A program made the translations under genes and the position numbers. From Acestrorhynchus altus (taxonomy: Eukaryota; Chordata; Actinopteri; Characiformes; Acestrorhynchidae), in the NCBI GenBank assembly GCA_034509495.1, contig CM067524.1, positions 221,436 through 285,435 of the forward strand: a stretch of DNA of 64,000 nt, written 5' to 3'. Shown piece by piece: positions 36,700-48,200 of this stretch (the first letter of the stretch is position 1; each line of letters opens with the position of its first letter). The notes beneath the pieces are model-generated. The model did no database searches, was not told the DNA's origin, and was given only the letters and a program-made list of their open reading frames with translations.

Positions 36700-36970
36700 A
36701 AAGCTTCAAAGATCTGAAAGCCATCATTTACAGATTCATTCCTAAAGCTGCTTCTAAGAGGCGATGAAGACCAGCGTCCACACCTAAAGATCTGCTTCAT
36801 CGTTTGGTTTGGGTTGGAGAACCGCAGGACTGGAGTTACTGCCATCTCCTGGGCTGCTGAGATCATAGGCAGCATTATTCTTAATCCCACCTGTATTCAT
36901 ACAAACCACGCCCCCCTTAAATGTGATTGGTTGGTGGTGAATACAAGCTGTCCCAAGCTGTCCAGTAAAG
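36700..36970 (-). other. Decayed zinc-finger 5' exon/promoter copy
   Basis: Shares ACACCTAAAGATCTGCTTC, TTGGGTTGGAGAA and ATCCCACCTGTATTC with the 5' exon region at 44.0-44.15 kb and with 38.74-38.90 kb, followed by a GTGATTGGTTGG CCAAT-type box. It is probably an old duplicate of the zinc-finger gene head, perhaps that of array E. Confidence 0.45.
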
Positions 36971-37299
36971 TCATAGGAGGAGGAACTCCAGCAGCAGATT
37001 CATCCACAACGTTCAGAACACAACCTGTCGGTCAAATACCTCCATTTTGGACATAATTTTAATGCTGTAGTTCTTTAAGTTGCATGAAAAATATGAAAAG
37101 ATGGACCAATTAAAAGCTCTAAAATTAGCTAATTTTTATGATACAAGGTTTTTGAATGACAGTGAAAATATACTGCTTCTGGACAGTGAAGCCTAACTGG
37201 TCTATTCTGGTTTCAGCATGGAAGTTATGAAAAGGGTTTGTTTCGGTTTAAAGCAAGCAGGCCAGAGCTGCTGGCTATTTATACCATCTATTTCCAAAT

Positions 37300-37682
37300 A
37301 AGGCGTTTCAAAACAATAGCTGCACCCAGACACAATCAACCAACTGCTGTGGTCTCGTACCAGATGGTCATGAAGCCATTCAGAATCAAGGGTTTGTGGT
37401 CATGTGTCACATGTCCAGAAACATTTGTACAATGCCAGATCACCTTTCACAAATCACAGATCAGGTTATTCTAAATATCCTCCAAGATCATCCCACACAT
37501 TTTCAATCAGGGACAGGTCTGGAGATGAGACCGACCACGGCGTAGTATCTGTGTCTTCAAGACGAGATCTTGAGACGGCAGCAGTGTGTGGACGAGCGTC
37601 GTCCTGTTGGAATAGAGCACGATTGCTGTCAGTTGAGTCCTTCTGGGTGCAGACCTTTGTTTGATGATGTGTGTATATGTTG
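37300..37682 (-). mobile_element. Tc1-like remnant
   Basis: 37.49-37.62 kb is the reverse of the transposase C-terminal block found at 8.9 and 15.7 kb. The end at about 37670 (GATGATGTGTGTA) resembles the Tc1-like terminus. The left part is degraded. Confidence 0.65.
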
Positions 37683-38639
37683 ATGACCGATACATGTAGC
37701 TCAGATTACTTAAAGCATGTTTAGAAAGACCAGGCTCCTCAAATGCAGAAACAATAGCTGAATTTATATCTTTTAGTCAAAACATTGTTTATGAATGTTG
37801 AATATATCACTGTCTACTGCTGTAATTCAGAAACTGATCATTACTGATTACGTAATTATGGAAATACTCATTAGTGTCAAATACACAATGCAATGAAAAT
37901 TTCATATATAATTACTTGAAATGTTTATTCCAGCTGCAGAAACATCTGAACGGTGAACAGTGGATGGTGATCTGTGCTTTAAGATAAACGAGTACCTGTG
38001 AAAACATTCCTGGTTTTTATTTTTCAAAACTTCACAAAACATTGTGAAAACCTACTTCGGTCAACCTGCTCTCATAACATACCTAATTGGAGAACTTTCA
38101 GAATGCACTGATGACCTTTAATAACACCTAGAAAGCCAGCTTCTGCTGGTTGTTGGTCTCTGACAGTCAAGGTGGATTGTCCTGGCTCTTGACCAGTGTA
38201 GCATGTTCCCACTTGAGAACAGCTGGTCTTTCAGCATGACCAAACCAACCAATTTGGTCGATAAGCTGATCATATTGGGGGAACCAGTTTGGTTATGCTG
38301 GTCATACATGGTCATACTAATCATGGTGATCAAACAGCTTGGTCAAACTGGTGGACTTGCTTGGAAAGATTGGTCATGCTCAATGAGGACCAGTTTAACC
38401 TGTCCAGCAAATACAGCCCATATTTACACTGTTATTGAGATCTGCAATGAATACAAACCAGACTGTAAAATACTCACCTTCAACAGAACACTTTGGGACC
38501 AAGCTGGCAATGGTTCCACAGATCTGAGGGAAGTCATAAAGCAGGTATAATCTCTATAAGAGAGGTTTCATTAAACGCCTGATTTCTCAAACACATTTCC
38601 ACCTCAACACACCAGCATCAGCCTCCTCAGCCAGGTTTA

Positions 38640-38930
38640 GATCAAGGTTTCTTCACTGTAGCTCATGTTTCAGGAGTGTAGAGTTTACAGACTGCTCCAT
38701 GGAGGAGGTGATCACCAGAACACCAGCTCACACCTAAAGATCTCCTGCTTCTCCACTTTCTTTGGGTTGGAGAATCCCAGTAATGGATTTACTGCCATTT
38801 CCCGGCCTGCTGGAGATGATGGAGACTGGTGGAACTGGCAGCATTGTTCTGAATCCCACCAGTATTCGAGTAAATCACGCCTCATTCGGTGTGACTGGCA
38901 AGAAATTGTCAGTAGTAGTGTTCCTGGGAC
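38640..38930 (-). other. Second decayed zinc-finger 5' exon/promoter copy
   Basis: Aligned with 36.70-36.97 kb over CACACCTAAAGATCT, TTTGGGTTGGAGAA, TACTGCCAT and AATCCCACC. The donor and CTCF-like site are not preserved. Confidence 0.4.
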
Positions 38931-38954
38931 CTGGTAGGGCCCATGTACATTTTC

Positions 38955-38956
<2 letters not shown>

Positions 38957-38995
<39 letters not shown>

Positions 38996-38998
38996 GAC

Positions 38999-39040
<42 letters not shown>
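38957..39040. repeat. GATA/GACA microsatellite
   Basis: (ATAG)n-(ACAG)n-(ATAG)n compound tetranucleotide repeat. Confidence 0.95.
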
Positions 39041-41690
39041 ATTGATATTGAAGTTTAAAAATACACTTTTCAAGAATATTTTACATTGTTCTTGTAATTA
39101 TTTTGGACAACGAAACTGGACTTAATTAGTGTATGAACGTGGGACAGATGTTTTCATGAAGACATGCTGTTCTTAAGCACCAGTTCAGGCTTTAATTCTC
39201 ACATTTCCAATGTAGACACAAACAAAATCACAAAACAAGTTTACATAAAACATTGAGTTTTGCAGGCGTGTATTTTTTTATTTTTTTGTTCCGATTTTTC
39301 TCAAGGAAAAGTCTTAAGACGATATCAGTAAAATGAGGCTCATTATCACAAATCATACCGTTTGTTTCCCTCAGTCCGAGAGGGCACACTCGTGGTGCTG
39401 TACTAGTGCATCTCAAATCATCTGAATACTAACACTTTTGATCATTTAATTCAAAAATTAAAGGGTCATATTTTATATTCATTACAAGCTTTTTGTTTTA
39501 AAGTTGATACTGTGATCAGTAATCTATTCAAATATGAACTGGTTTTATTATCTATGAGCCAAACTGTTCAACAGAAAAACAAGAAAAGGCTTGAAAGGTA
39601 ATTTGTAATAAATATAAAATATGACACTTTACCTTTTTGAATGTAACTGTGATCCTGAATGAGCTTTTAATGAGCTGCTATCTGAGCCGAAAGTGCACCA
39701 GAATTGGCCCAAATGTGTCCGATATCAGGGAATTCTCTTTAAATGGCAGCTGTGACCAGTCCGAGTGTGTGGGCTTTTCTGTTTTTGTTTTGAATAAAAT
39801 AAGAAGTGCATAGTTTATAAAAGTAATATTAAAGGAATGTAAAAATAATTACATGCACACTTTAAACAAACTCTTATAACATTAATTCCCAAATTCAATC
39901 AGGAACATTTAGAAAGAGTTTCCACAGACATTATTATTTATATCTCGGTGAACTAATTAGATATGTGTACATTTTTGAAGGTTACAAATGTGGTAACGTG
40001 ATTTATTTATTATTTATGTCATTTAATGGTTTCTTTTCTACTTTTATATTTAAATACTGTATTCAAAATCTTTGGTGGTTGTTGTCTTTTCCAGTTTAAT
40101 TTAACTTTTATGTTATTTTTGTTTATTTTCTCCCAATTTTCTTATTTTCGTAGGAGACACAATTATAAGGATTATGCTTCTGCTTGTGCCTTTGCTGACA
40201 ATGTTTGCAGTGTTGACAGTTTCTGATGATTGACTGACTGAATAAAGAATTTCATCATTATCAAATATCTTTTATATTACTAAGGATGGTCTGAATATCA
40301 GCCAAACTGCACATTTCCTCCAAAAGATTAAGGAATATTATAAAACATATCAAATAAAAAGCTCTGGATTAAATAGGGTTACCTATAAAAGCAATTGCTG
40401 GAAGGGCCTCGACGAGGGTATATTTACTCATGATTTTTTTGTACAACAAAATTGGATTATGTTCAAATAGTTGTTTGACAGGAAGTCCATTTTTGTACTC
40501 GTTCATTTTTTATTTGGGGACCCATCTATCCTTAAAGGTAAAATTTCACCTGTCAGCACGGGATGGATACAGAATAATCTGCTTGGCATTAAAGGATGTG
40601 TCCTTCTCCCTGATGGATACGATGGAATGAAATGGGAAAAATGTTTTCAGTACAACAAAGACCCTTAGACAGACACATGGCTTGGCTCCATTCAGTTTGG
40701 ATATTCACATACACGCATATACATTCCTCTACTTTTGATCTAGGCTAACACTGTTTTTTTGCCTTTTACCTTTTTTTCTCTGATGTCTCAGGCTGCGTTT
40801 GCACAGCAGGAAATGTGGCCCAAATACGATTTTCTCACCAAATATGATCTTTTCGGTTGAGGAGCATTGAAGATTTATATCAGAAATTTGTCTGAGCATG
40901 TACAAAATCTTTGCTCCTGGTGATGTACTTTCGTTTTGGGCAGCATCACAGGAGCTCACTGAGCTTCAGTGACTGGCAGTTGGACACATCACTGAGAAAA
41001 AGGACTCGTCAGGACACTTCTTTGGCGTGGGTTCTTGGTTTCTTTAAACTTTGCTCTTAAGCTTTTTCTTTTTCTTTGATGCTGCAGCCATGCCCTCATA
41101 AAACCCCAAATATTTATGAGGTTTGTTACAGCACTACCCGACTACTGAACACCGCCATCATTGCTGTCGCCTTCAATATGATATGGATTGGATTTCAATA
41201 CCACACATGAAAGTGTCCCGAATCGAAATTGAAAATGTCAGATTCGGTGCCACACGACTGACATGTCAGGGTCAAGTTTTACAATGAACAAAGGTTTGGG
41301 CCACTTTTACCAGTGGTGTGAATGTAGCCTTAGTCCTGTTTTGTATATGTGCACTATTTCTTGTTGTGTGTTTGTTGAAATTCAAATACTGTACCATAGA
41401 ATCGGAAAAAAAAAGTGCAGTTGTAGTGCTGGTCTCATTGGGCCCTTTTCCACAAATGCAGAATGGGTTCCGTTCCGGTTCGCAAACCTAATTTTTCAAT
41501 GTTCGGCACATTTTGACCAAAAAAAGTAGGTTCCAAAACCTGAAAAGTTCACTCACAGCAAGAACCAAAGATTAGTAGGCTTTACAGCTCAATCCACTCA
41601 TTTGTACTTGTACGGGTGCAATGAGCAATTACACACCATTTGCCTTGTATGGTGGAAATGGCACCAATTTCACCAGGTTTCGTGATAATA
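39041..41690. other. Intergenic region before array F
   Basis: Mostly AT-rich with no gene seen. 41.44-41.56 kb contains a dispersed repeat (AATGGGTTCCGTTCCGGTTC) that recurs in reverse at about 51.10-51.15 kb inside an eif2b5 intron. Confidence 0.5.
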
Positions 41691-41692
41691 AT

Positions 41693-42448
41693 CTACAAAC
41701 CTGATAAAGTCTTGTGAGCTTCTGCCCCTGTCTTTAAACATTTGTGTGTTTTTAATGTATTCGAATGCCTGAAACTCTGCCCACAGTCCGAGCAGTAATA
41801 AGGTTTCTCTCCGGTGTGTATGCGCTGGTGGAGCTGGAGATTACTCTGATGATTAAAACTCTTCCCACAGACTACGCAGGGGTACGGTTTCTCTCCGGTG
41901 TGAATGCGCTGGTGTGTTTGAAGGCTACTCGGTCTGGTAAAACTCTTCTCACACACCGAGCAGTGATATGGTTTCTGTCCGGTGTGAGTTTGCTGGTGTT
42001 TCTTGAGAGAACCTCTTTCTCTAAAGCTGGTTCCACACACTGAGCAGTAATATGGTTTCTCTCCAGTGTGAATTCGCTGGTGAAGCTGGAGATGACTTGA
42101 CTGGGAGAAACTCTTCCCACAGTCTGGGCAATGATAGAGTTTCTCTCCACTGTGAGTGCGCTGGTGTCGCTGGAGACTGCTCTGCTGAGTGAAGCTCTTG
42201 CCACACTCGGAGCAGAGATACGGTTTCTCATCAGTGTGAATGCGCTGGTGTGTTTTAAGAGTACTATCAGTTCTAAAAGTCTTCCCACACTCTGAGCATA
42301 TATATGGCTTCTCTCCTGTGTGAGTATAATGGTGGAGTTGAAGATGACCGAACTGACTAAAACTCTTCCCACAGTCTGAGCAGTGGTGAGGTCTCACCTT
42401 GCCTCTTAAATGGGTGTCAGAACACAGAGAACTAGAGCTGGAGGTCAT
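41693..42448 (-). CDS. C2H2 zinc-finger protein F (intact, 251 aa)
   Basis: The start MTSSSSSLCSDTHLRGKVR lies at 42448. Seven complete fingers with TGEKPY linkers follow, then the degenerate end finger YYCSDCGQSFRHSNTLKTHKC and the tail AHKTLSGL, which resembles the tail of D (ASLSGF). It is one open exon, with all Cys/His pairs kept in fingers 1-7. The linker after finger 2 is HTDEKPY and after finger 5 is HTGQKPY, the same variant as in B finger 5, pointing to common descent. A 5' exon lies at 43.99-44.08 kb. It is likely a nuclear sequence-specific DNA-binding protein; partner and target are unknown. Confidence 0.85.
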   Translation of the reverse strand: MTSSSSSLCSDTHLRGKVRPHHCSDCGKSFSQFGHLQLHHYTHTGEKPYICSECGKTFRTDSTLKTHQRIHTDEKPYLCSECGKSFTQQSSLQRHQRTHSGEKLYHCPDCGKSFSQSSHLQLHQRIHTGEKPYYCSVCGTSFRERGSLKKHQQTHTGQKPYHCSVCEKSFTRPSSLQTHQRIHTGEKPYPCVVCGKSFNHQSNLQLHQRIHTGEKPYYCSDCGQSFRHSNTLKTHKCLKTGAEAHKTLSGL

Positions 42449-42489
42449 ATTTCAGCAGTGCAGAGCTCCTGGTGGCATCTTCTTATGCA

Positions 42490-42670
42490 TTCACAGTGAC
42501 CTCAATGGCATTTGGTTGATGCTCTTACACAGGTAGGAGAAAGCAGAGTTACCGACTGTAACTGGAGTAGAGTGGTATTCTTGCCCAGCCAGTGAATCAA
42601 ACTCAAGTCAGCCACAGGGAAGGTGGTGTTGTTACACACTCAGCTACAGCAGTTATATTGGGCTGTATGA
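42490..42670. mobile_element. SINE-like dispersed repeat
   Basis: Resembles 24.84-25.04 kb (GCTCTTACACAGGTAGG, then AGTGAATCAAACTCAAGTCAG, the inverse of a B-box-like motif). Weak evidence. Confidence 0.35.
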
Positions 42671-42947
42671 AGGTGGACATCAGAAGCAGCTGGAGGTTTC
42701 CAAAGGTATCTGATTAATCTCTGGATGAGAAAGACAACAATGACTTTCAAAACTCAAACAATTCTTAAAATATCTCTCAAAATATTTGTAGACACCTCTT
42801 CTAACAAATGCATTCGACTACTTTTAACTCTTAGAACCTGAGGTCCACACTTTGTGGTCAGTTACTGCAGTTTTCTAGGCTTCATAACTCAGGATCAGAG
42901 TAACCTACAGTTTAAATCCCATTTAACTGCTCTGTCCACGTGTACAT

Positions 42948-43103
42948 GATCAACCTGCATACAGACTCTGACTGATCAGAGAGAGGGGGCGGGGCTGATG
43001 ATCAACCTGCATACAGACTCTGACTGATCAGAGAGAGGGGGCGGGGCTGATATACAACCTGCATACAGACTCTGACTGATCAGAGAGAGGGGGCGGGGCT
43101 AAT
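42948..43103. repeat. Triple 52-bp repeat with GC boxes
   Basis: Three nearly identical units each contain GCATACAGACTCTGACTGAT and GGGGGCGGGGCT, an Sp1-type GC box. They lie between the 5' exon and finger exon of gene F. Confidence 0.85.
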
Positions 43104-43429
43104 TACATCACTGACCCAGATATTGGATTTATAGAGGAAAATGAGAAGGGAGGGGCTGTTTGCTCTCTGTCTTTCCTCATAGTGTTCAAATTTCAGAGTC
43201 CTGAGAAGGTTTAATACTGACACAAACACAAATAATACAAATAATAAAGGTTGTTTTTTTTATTATTTTTGGACCACTGTCATGTATTTTAATAAATAAA
43301 TTTTTTAATTTTTTTTTTAATTTTAATAAATTATGATACATATCCTTGTCAATCTAATCACTACAAATAATTCACCAGGATTTCTAAGATATGAAGTATT
43401 TAATTAGTGTTTTTAGTTTTTAAAAGCAA

Positions 43430-43498
<69 letters not shown>

Positions 43499-43984
43499 CA
43501 CTGTAGGAGTGAATAAGGTTTTGATCAAAACATGGCCAAATTCATGCTCATATTTAAAGTATGTTATTACTTATTAGAGTACAGTAGTCTAGGATCTCCT
43601 GACAATAATAATATCTGGTTTGTGTGACTGTATCCTGTAAATACATTTAAAAGTACAGCAAACTACACAAACATCCCACAAAAAGGTTATGGACTGAGTA
43701 CTTTTGAGTACTTTTAGTTAAATAAATACTCAAAGCATATTTACCCCCATCCCGAGGGCAGATGTGAAGCTTCTGCTCTGTATCTGCAGGAGGTTTAGGC
43801 TGCTGTCAAACCCAGGGCTGAATAGATTAGTACCTGAGTCAGCTGATGGATCAGTGAGGGTCCATCTGTCCAGCCCACAGCACCAGAGTCACCACAGTGA
43901 CCTGCTACATCTCATCACTGGTACACATCTCCTATCAGGTCTATCAGGACCAGTACAAAGTGGGAAAACAGAGTGAAGAGCTGT

Positions 43985-44100
43985 AGAAGATCTCACCTTC
44001 AGCAGCTCCTCCTGCTCCTCCACCAGCACTGAGGATCTGCTGCTTCTCTGCTTTACTGGGTTTAGAGGAACACATTTACACAAACAGCGCCACCTGTTGG
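43985..44100 (-). other. 5' exon of zinc-finger gene F with CTCF-like site
   Basis: Minus strand: the block ends at the donor CTGAAG/GTGAGA (about 43997). Unlike the other copies it contains an ATG with an open frame (MCSSKPSKAEKQQILSAGGG) running to the donor, so it may be coding here. A CTCF-like motif (CAGCGCCACCTGTTGG on plus) is at 44085-44100. Confidence 0.5.
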
Positions 44101-44179
44101 ACAGTAGGGACATCATTTTTTATCCCACCTGTATTCGGACATAATCATTAGTTTTGCATTTGTTTTATGGTTTTTATTT

Positions 44180-44435
44180 TAATTCAACAAACAAAACTAC
44201 AATCATCTCCCAAAAGTAGTTGCACCCAGAATCAATCAACCGACTGCAATGGTGTCAATTCAGACGGTCATGGAGTCTCACCTTGAAGACACAGATACTA
44301 CGCCGTGGTCGGTCTCATCTCCAGACCTATCCCTGAAAATGTGTGAGATGCTCTATCAACACTCCGCCTCTACCACACCATCTGCAGAACTGAGTGAGAA
44401 CATTCAAGCTGCATGAGATGGATCAACTCCATGTG
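44180..44435 (+). mobile_element. Tc1-like remnant
   Basis: Carries a terminus-like AGTTGCACCCAGAATCAATC and then the GTGGTCGGTCTCATCTCCAG transposase block shared with 1.1, 8.9 and 15.7 kb. It is heavily deleted. Confidence 0.65.
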
Positions 44436-44449
44436 TTTAGTCTTGTTGC

Positions 44450-45240
44450 CCCAATATCTAGATGCCCACCAGGGTCAGTGATGTGACCAGTAGGGGTTAG
44501 AAATGGGCCCCATCTGGGTTGTTAACTGCACACTGGGTTCTAGATGGAGGAAGTCCAACTGGGTCCCATTAACAAGACTTGTACAAACCCACTGAGACCC
44601 CATGCCCACATGAAACCCACCTAGTCCAGGTTTTACCCACATGAGCATGTTGGCTGGGTGGTGTCGTGGTGTGGTGTGCCATCAAATAAACCAAACAAAT
44701 CAGACTCAAACAAAAGCACACTTCATGCCGGTCAGCTAATACAGACAAGAGTAGTACGTACTGTGTACACTGTGGACAAAAGTATTGGGACACCTGCTCA
44801 TTCACGGTTTCTTCTGAAATCAATGCTGCCTTTGCTGGAGTAACTGTCTCTACCGTCCAGAGAAGACTGTCTACTAGATTATGGAGCACTGCTCTGAGGA
44901 TTTGATTGCATTAAGCAACAGAAGCATTAGTGAGGTCTGGATGTTGAATGATCAGCACCCCACCTCACAAGGGACAGAGCAGGCTGATCAGGCAGGCTGG
45001 CTCTGTGGTGGGAAGCTGGACTCTCGGTGGATAAGTGAAGTTCTATCCATCCATCCATCTAATCAGGCTGTCTGTGTGTTTGCATTTCCACTGGGGGGCG
45101 CTGTAGTTTGTGGAGATCTTCATTGGGAGGAGTCAGGTCAGGCTGTCTAGATCCTGGTGTGAGACCTTGGCGGGTCAGTCCACTTTTACTTTCGCTCCAG
45201 AGCGGGACAGGTGAGTAGTGGTCAGCTCCACAGTCAGAAG
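44450..45240. other. Intergenic region upstream of the MUL1-like gene
   Basis: Includes a MITE-like end (TGGACAAAAGTATTGGGACA at about 44772), related inversely to one at about 56390. The last 150 bases before the ATG are the probable 5' UTR/promoter. No TATA box is evident. Confidence 0.4.
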
Positions 45241-48200
45241 ATGAGTGACTGTTTCCTCAGCCCCCTGACTCTGATCGGAGTGGGAGCCAGTTTTGCCTTC
45301 TCCTCGGTCTTCTACACTCTGTACCAACAGAAGAAAGTGGAGCTGGAGAAGCTGAAGGTAAGGGATCTTCATCAGCTCTACACCAGCTGCTCATCCAGGT
45401 CAGCATACACTAATGGTAAACCATCTCTTGACCAGCACTGTACGTTACATCTGATTTAGGTCACTCAGGTCACACTGGTCCACCACCTTGGTCAAGCTGG
45501 TTATGATGGCCAACTTGGATACTGGTTATGCTGGCTGACTGGTCATGCTTGTCAACCAGCATGGTCAAGGTTGGTCCAGGTTATCATACTTGTAGACCAG
45601 CCAAACTGTCAACTGGACAAACTAGTCAAAGAACAAGCTGGACAAGCTGGTGGTTAAGGTTTGTTCATAGCGTATACCATTATGAACAAGCTTGTTGACT
45701 AGTTTGGCCTGTTTAACCATCACATACACTGTGCTGGTCAAGAGCTGAGTTGGTAAACTATCTAAACCAGTTTGAGCTGCAGAGTGAGAGCAGGAGACAG
45801 AATGATGGTTATTAGGTTATTAAACACTCAAGCCCAACTTCCCACACACTGATAGAACAAAGGGTTCTGATATCAGTACTAGTCGTCAAACTGGTTCTGA
45901 GGGACATGCAGGCCTTTTTCCTGTCTCTCCGTAGGGTTGCAGAAATGTGAAACGTCAGGTTTGAGAAGCACCTTACAAGGAACTAAGAAATGGTTCCATT
46001 ACAGACTAAACCCCACTGGAACATCCAGCCCAAAGACACCTTCTACTGGAAACTGGTTTCAGGTGCTTGAAAATCAACAATATGTTTCATGTAGACAATC
46101 CTTCTAGAAGCATTCAGCTACTTTGAGCTGCTCCCTTTGCTGACGCAGCTTGTCTAGTCCCTGTAGAGACGTTCTGCCAATAGAATAGGACTCCTTGGAA
46201 CATATAAACAAGCATGAACCTACTGGCACCGTGTCTAATGCCAGGTGGGCCACCTTTATCCTCATTCCTAATAACATATTAGAAGATCTGTGAAGCATCA
46301 GGCATAACATTAAGCAGGTGATCATTGCCACCAGTCTGCCAGTGTGAATATAAACTGGAGTTTAATTCTCTTCAGTCTTCAAGTGTGTGTTTAACTGTGA
46401 TGGGCTTTTCAGCTGTTGATTCCTTCTTTAGGAGATCCCAAACTTTCAGGTAAACCAGCACCTGCTGAGAATCCTGAACGCCTCTCCAGAGAGAAGACTG
46501 CATTATGTAGCTGTGGAAGGTAAATATCAACACCTTCAACGAGCAGTTCTGTTGTTGATCAGCCCCGTTTCCTGTGTTTCTCCTGATTACTCTGTTCCCC
46601 TCAGGGGCAGTATACAATCAGAAAGTGCTTCTTTTTTGCACATTTAATGTTCCAGTCTTATTCCAAAATTGATAAAGTTTTCCCTTTAAATTCTACACAC
46701 AATACCGCACGATGACAAAGGGAGAAATGCACGTGAGAAGTAAATTTATTAAAAATAAAAGACAAAAATATAACGTACATGAGTTTTCACCTCTCCATGA
46801 TGATAACCTCCTCTCTATGATGATAACCTCCTCTCCATGATGATAACCTCCTCTCCATGATGATAGCCTCCTCTCCATGATGATAACCTCCTCTCCATGA
46901 TGATAACCTCCTCTAGAACAGCCAAGTTAACAATGGAGTGGTTTCGGGACATGAATGTCCCCGAGTGGTCCTGCCAGGCCCCAGACTTGAACCCGAATGA
47001 ATATCTCTGAAGACATCTAACAATGTCTGTGCACCGACCCTCCCCATCCAATCTGATGGAGCTTGAGAGGTTCTGCAAAGAACAATGGGAGAACCTTCCC
47101 AAAAACAGGAGCCGAGCTTGTAGCGTCAAACTCAGAAAGACTTGAGGCCGTAATTGTGGCCAAAAGAGCTTCGACAAAGTTTTGATGAAAGGCTGTGAAG
47201 ATTTATGTACGTTATATTTAAAGTGAAGACTCTGTGAATACTTTCTGGATGCAATTTACAGATGGTCTTCAAATCATTTTCATTTATTGCAGTTTTCAGC
47301 ACTATTTATTGTGGCAGGCATAGTCCTGACTGCTGTTAGAAGATGAGAGTGGTGTGTCTCCCCTTCAGGTGTGGTCCAGCCTGTTGGAGAGCCGTTGGCT
47401 AGTCAGTATGTGCCGCGGTGCTATGGGGTTGTACAAAAGGTCACCACCCAGGAGCACTGGAAAATCCTGAACTATTTAGGATCCTGGTAAGTCCACGTGT
47501 TTCCTGCTCCGCTGTCTGTTCCTGCAGTGTTGAGTTTATAATCCGAATAACTCTGTTTTGTCTGAGAAGATTCCTGTCCTCTGTATTTTACTGTTCATCG
47601 TTCCTTTCTCTTCTCTCGTTCTATCTGTGAGAGTTTATTAGAGTGAAGTTGTGGTAAACGTTCACACTGCAGCCCAGATCGGGACGGCAGTGCAGACCGT
47701 TCCACCATCCAGGTTAAAGCCTTCTCTGAAGAATAGAGGCTGTTCTGCAGCCAGTGTGACCAACTTGGTCAAGCTGCTCATGCTTGTAGGCCAGTTGGTC
47801 CATAAATCTCATATACTAGGCAATCAACTTGATTACCAGTATAGAGTATGTTGTGGCCTGGATGACTAACCTTTTAACCACCTTAACCATCAAATACCAG
47901 TTTAGACCTAAAACCAGCTACAAGCAGAAACTGATACTGGATTTTTCAACATGGAATTTGTCTGAACCCATCTCAGATCATCTGTGTTCAGATCTTATTA
48001 AATGAAGTCTCTGATCTGTTGTTCCCACACAGGGTCTCCAAAACAACAAACGCCAAGGAGGTGAACAAGATTGTGCCATTCCAGTTGGTAGAGCAAGGCT
48101 CATACATGGGCGCAGTGTCCGTAAAGGTGGAGTCCCCGCTGGAGGCAAAAGGGGATTACCTGGAGCAGGTGCACAGGTAAGAGTGGGTATGAGTGTGTGA

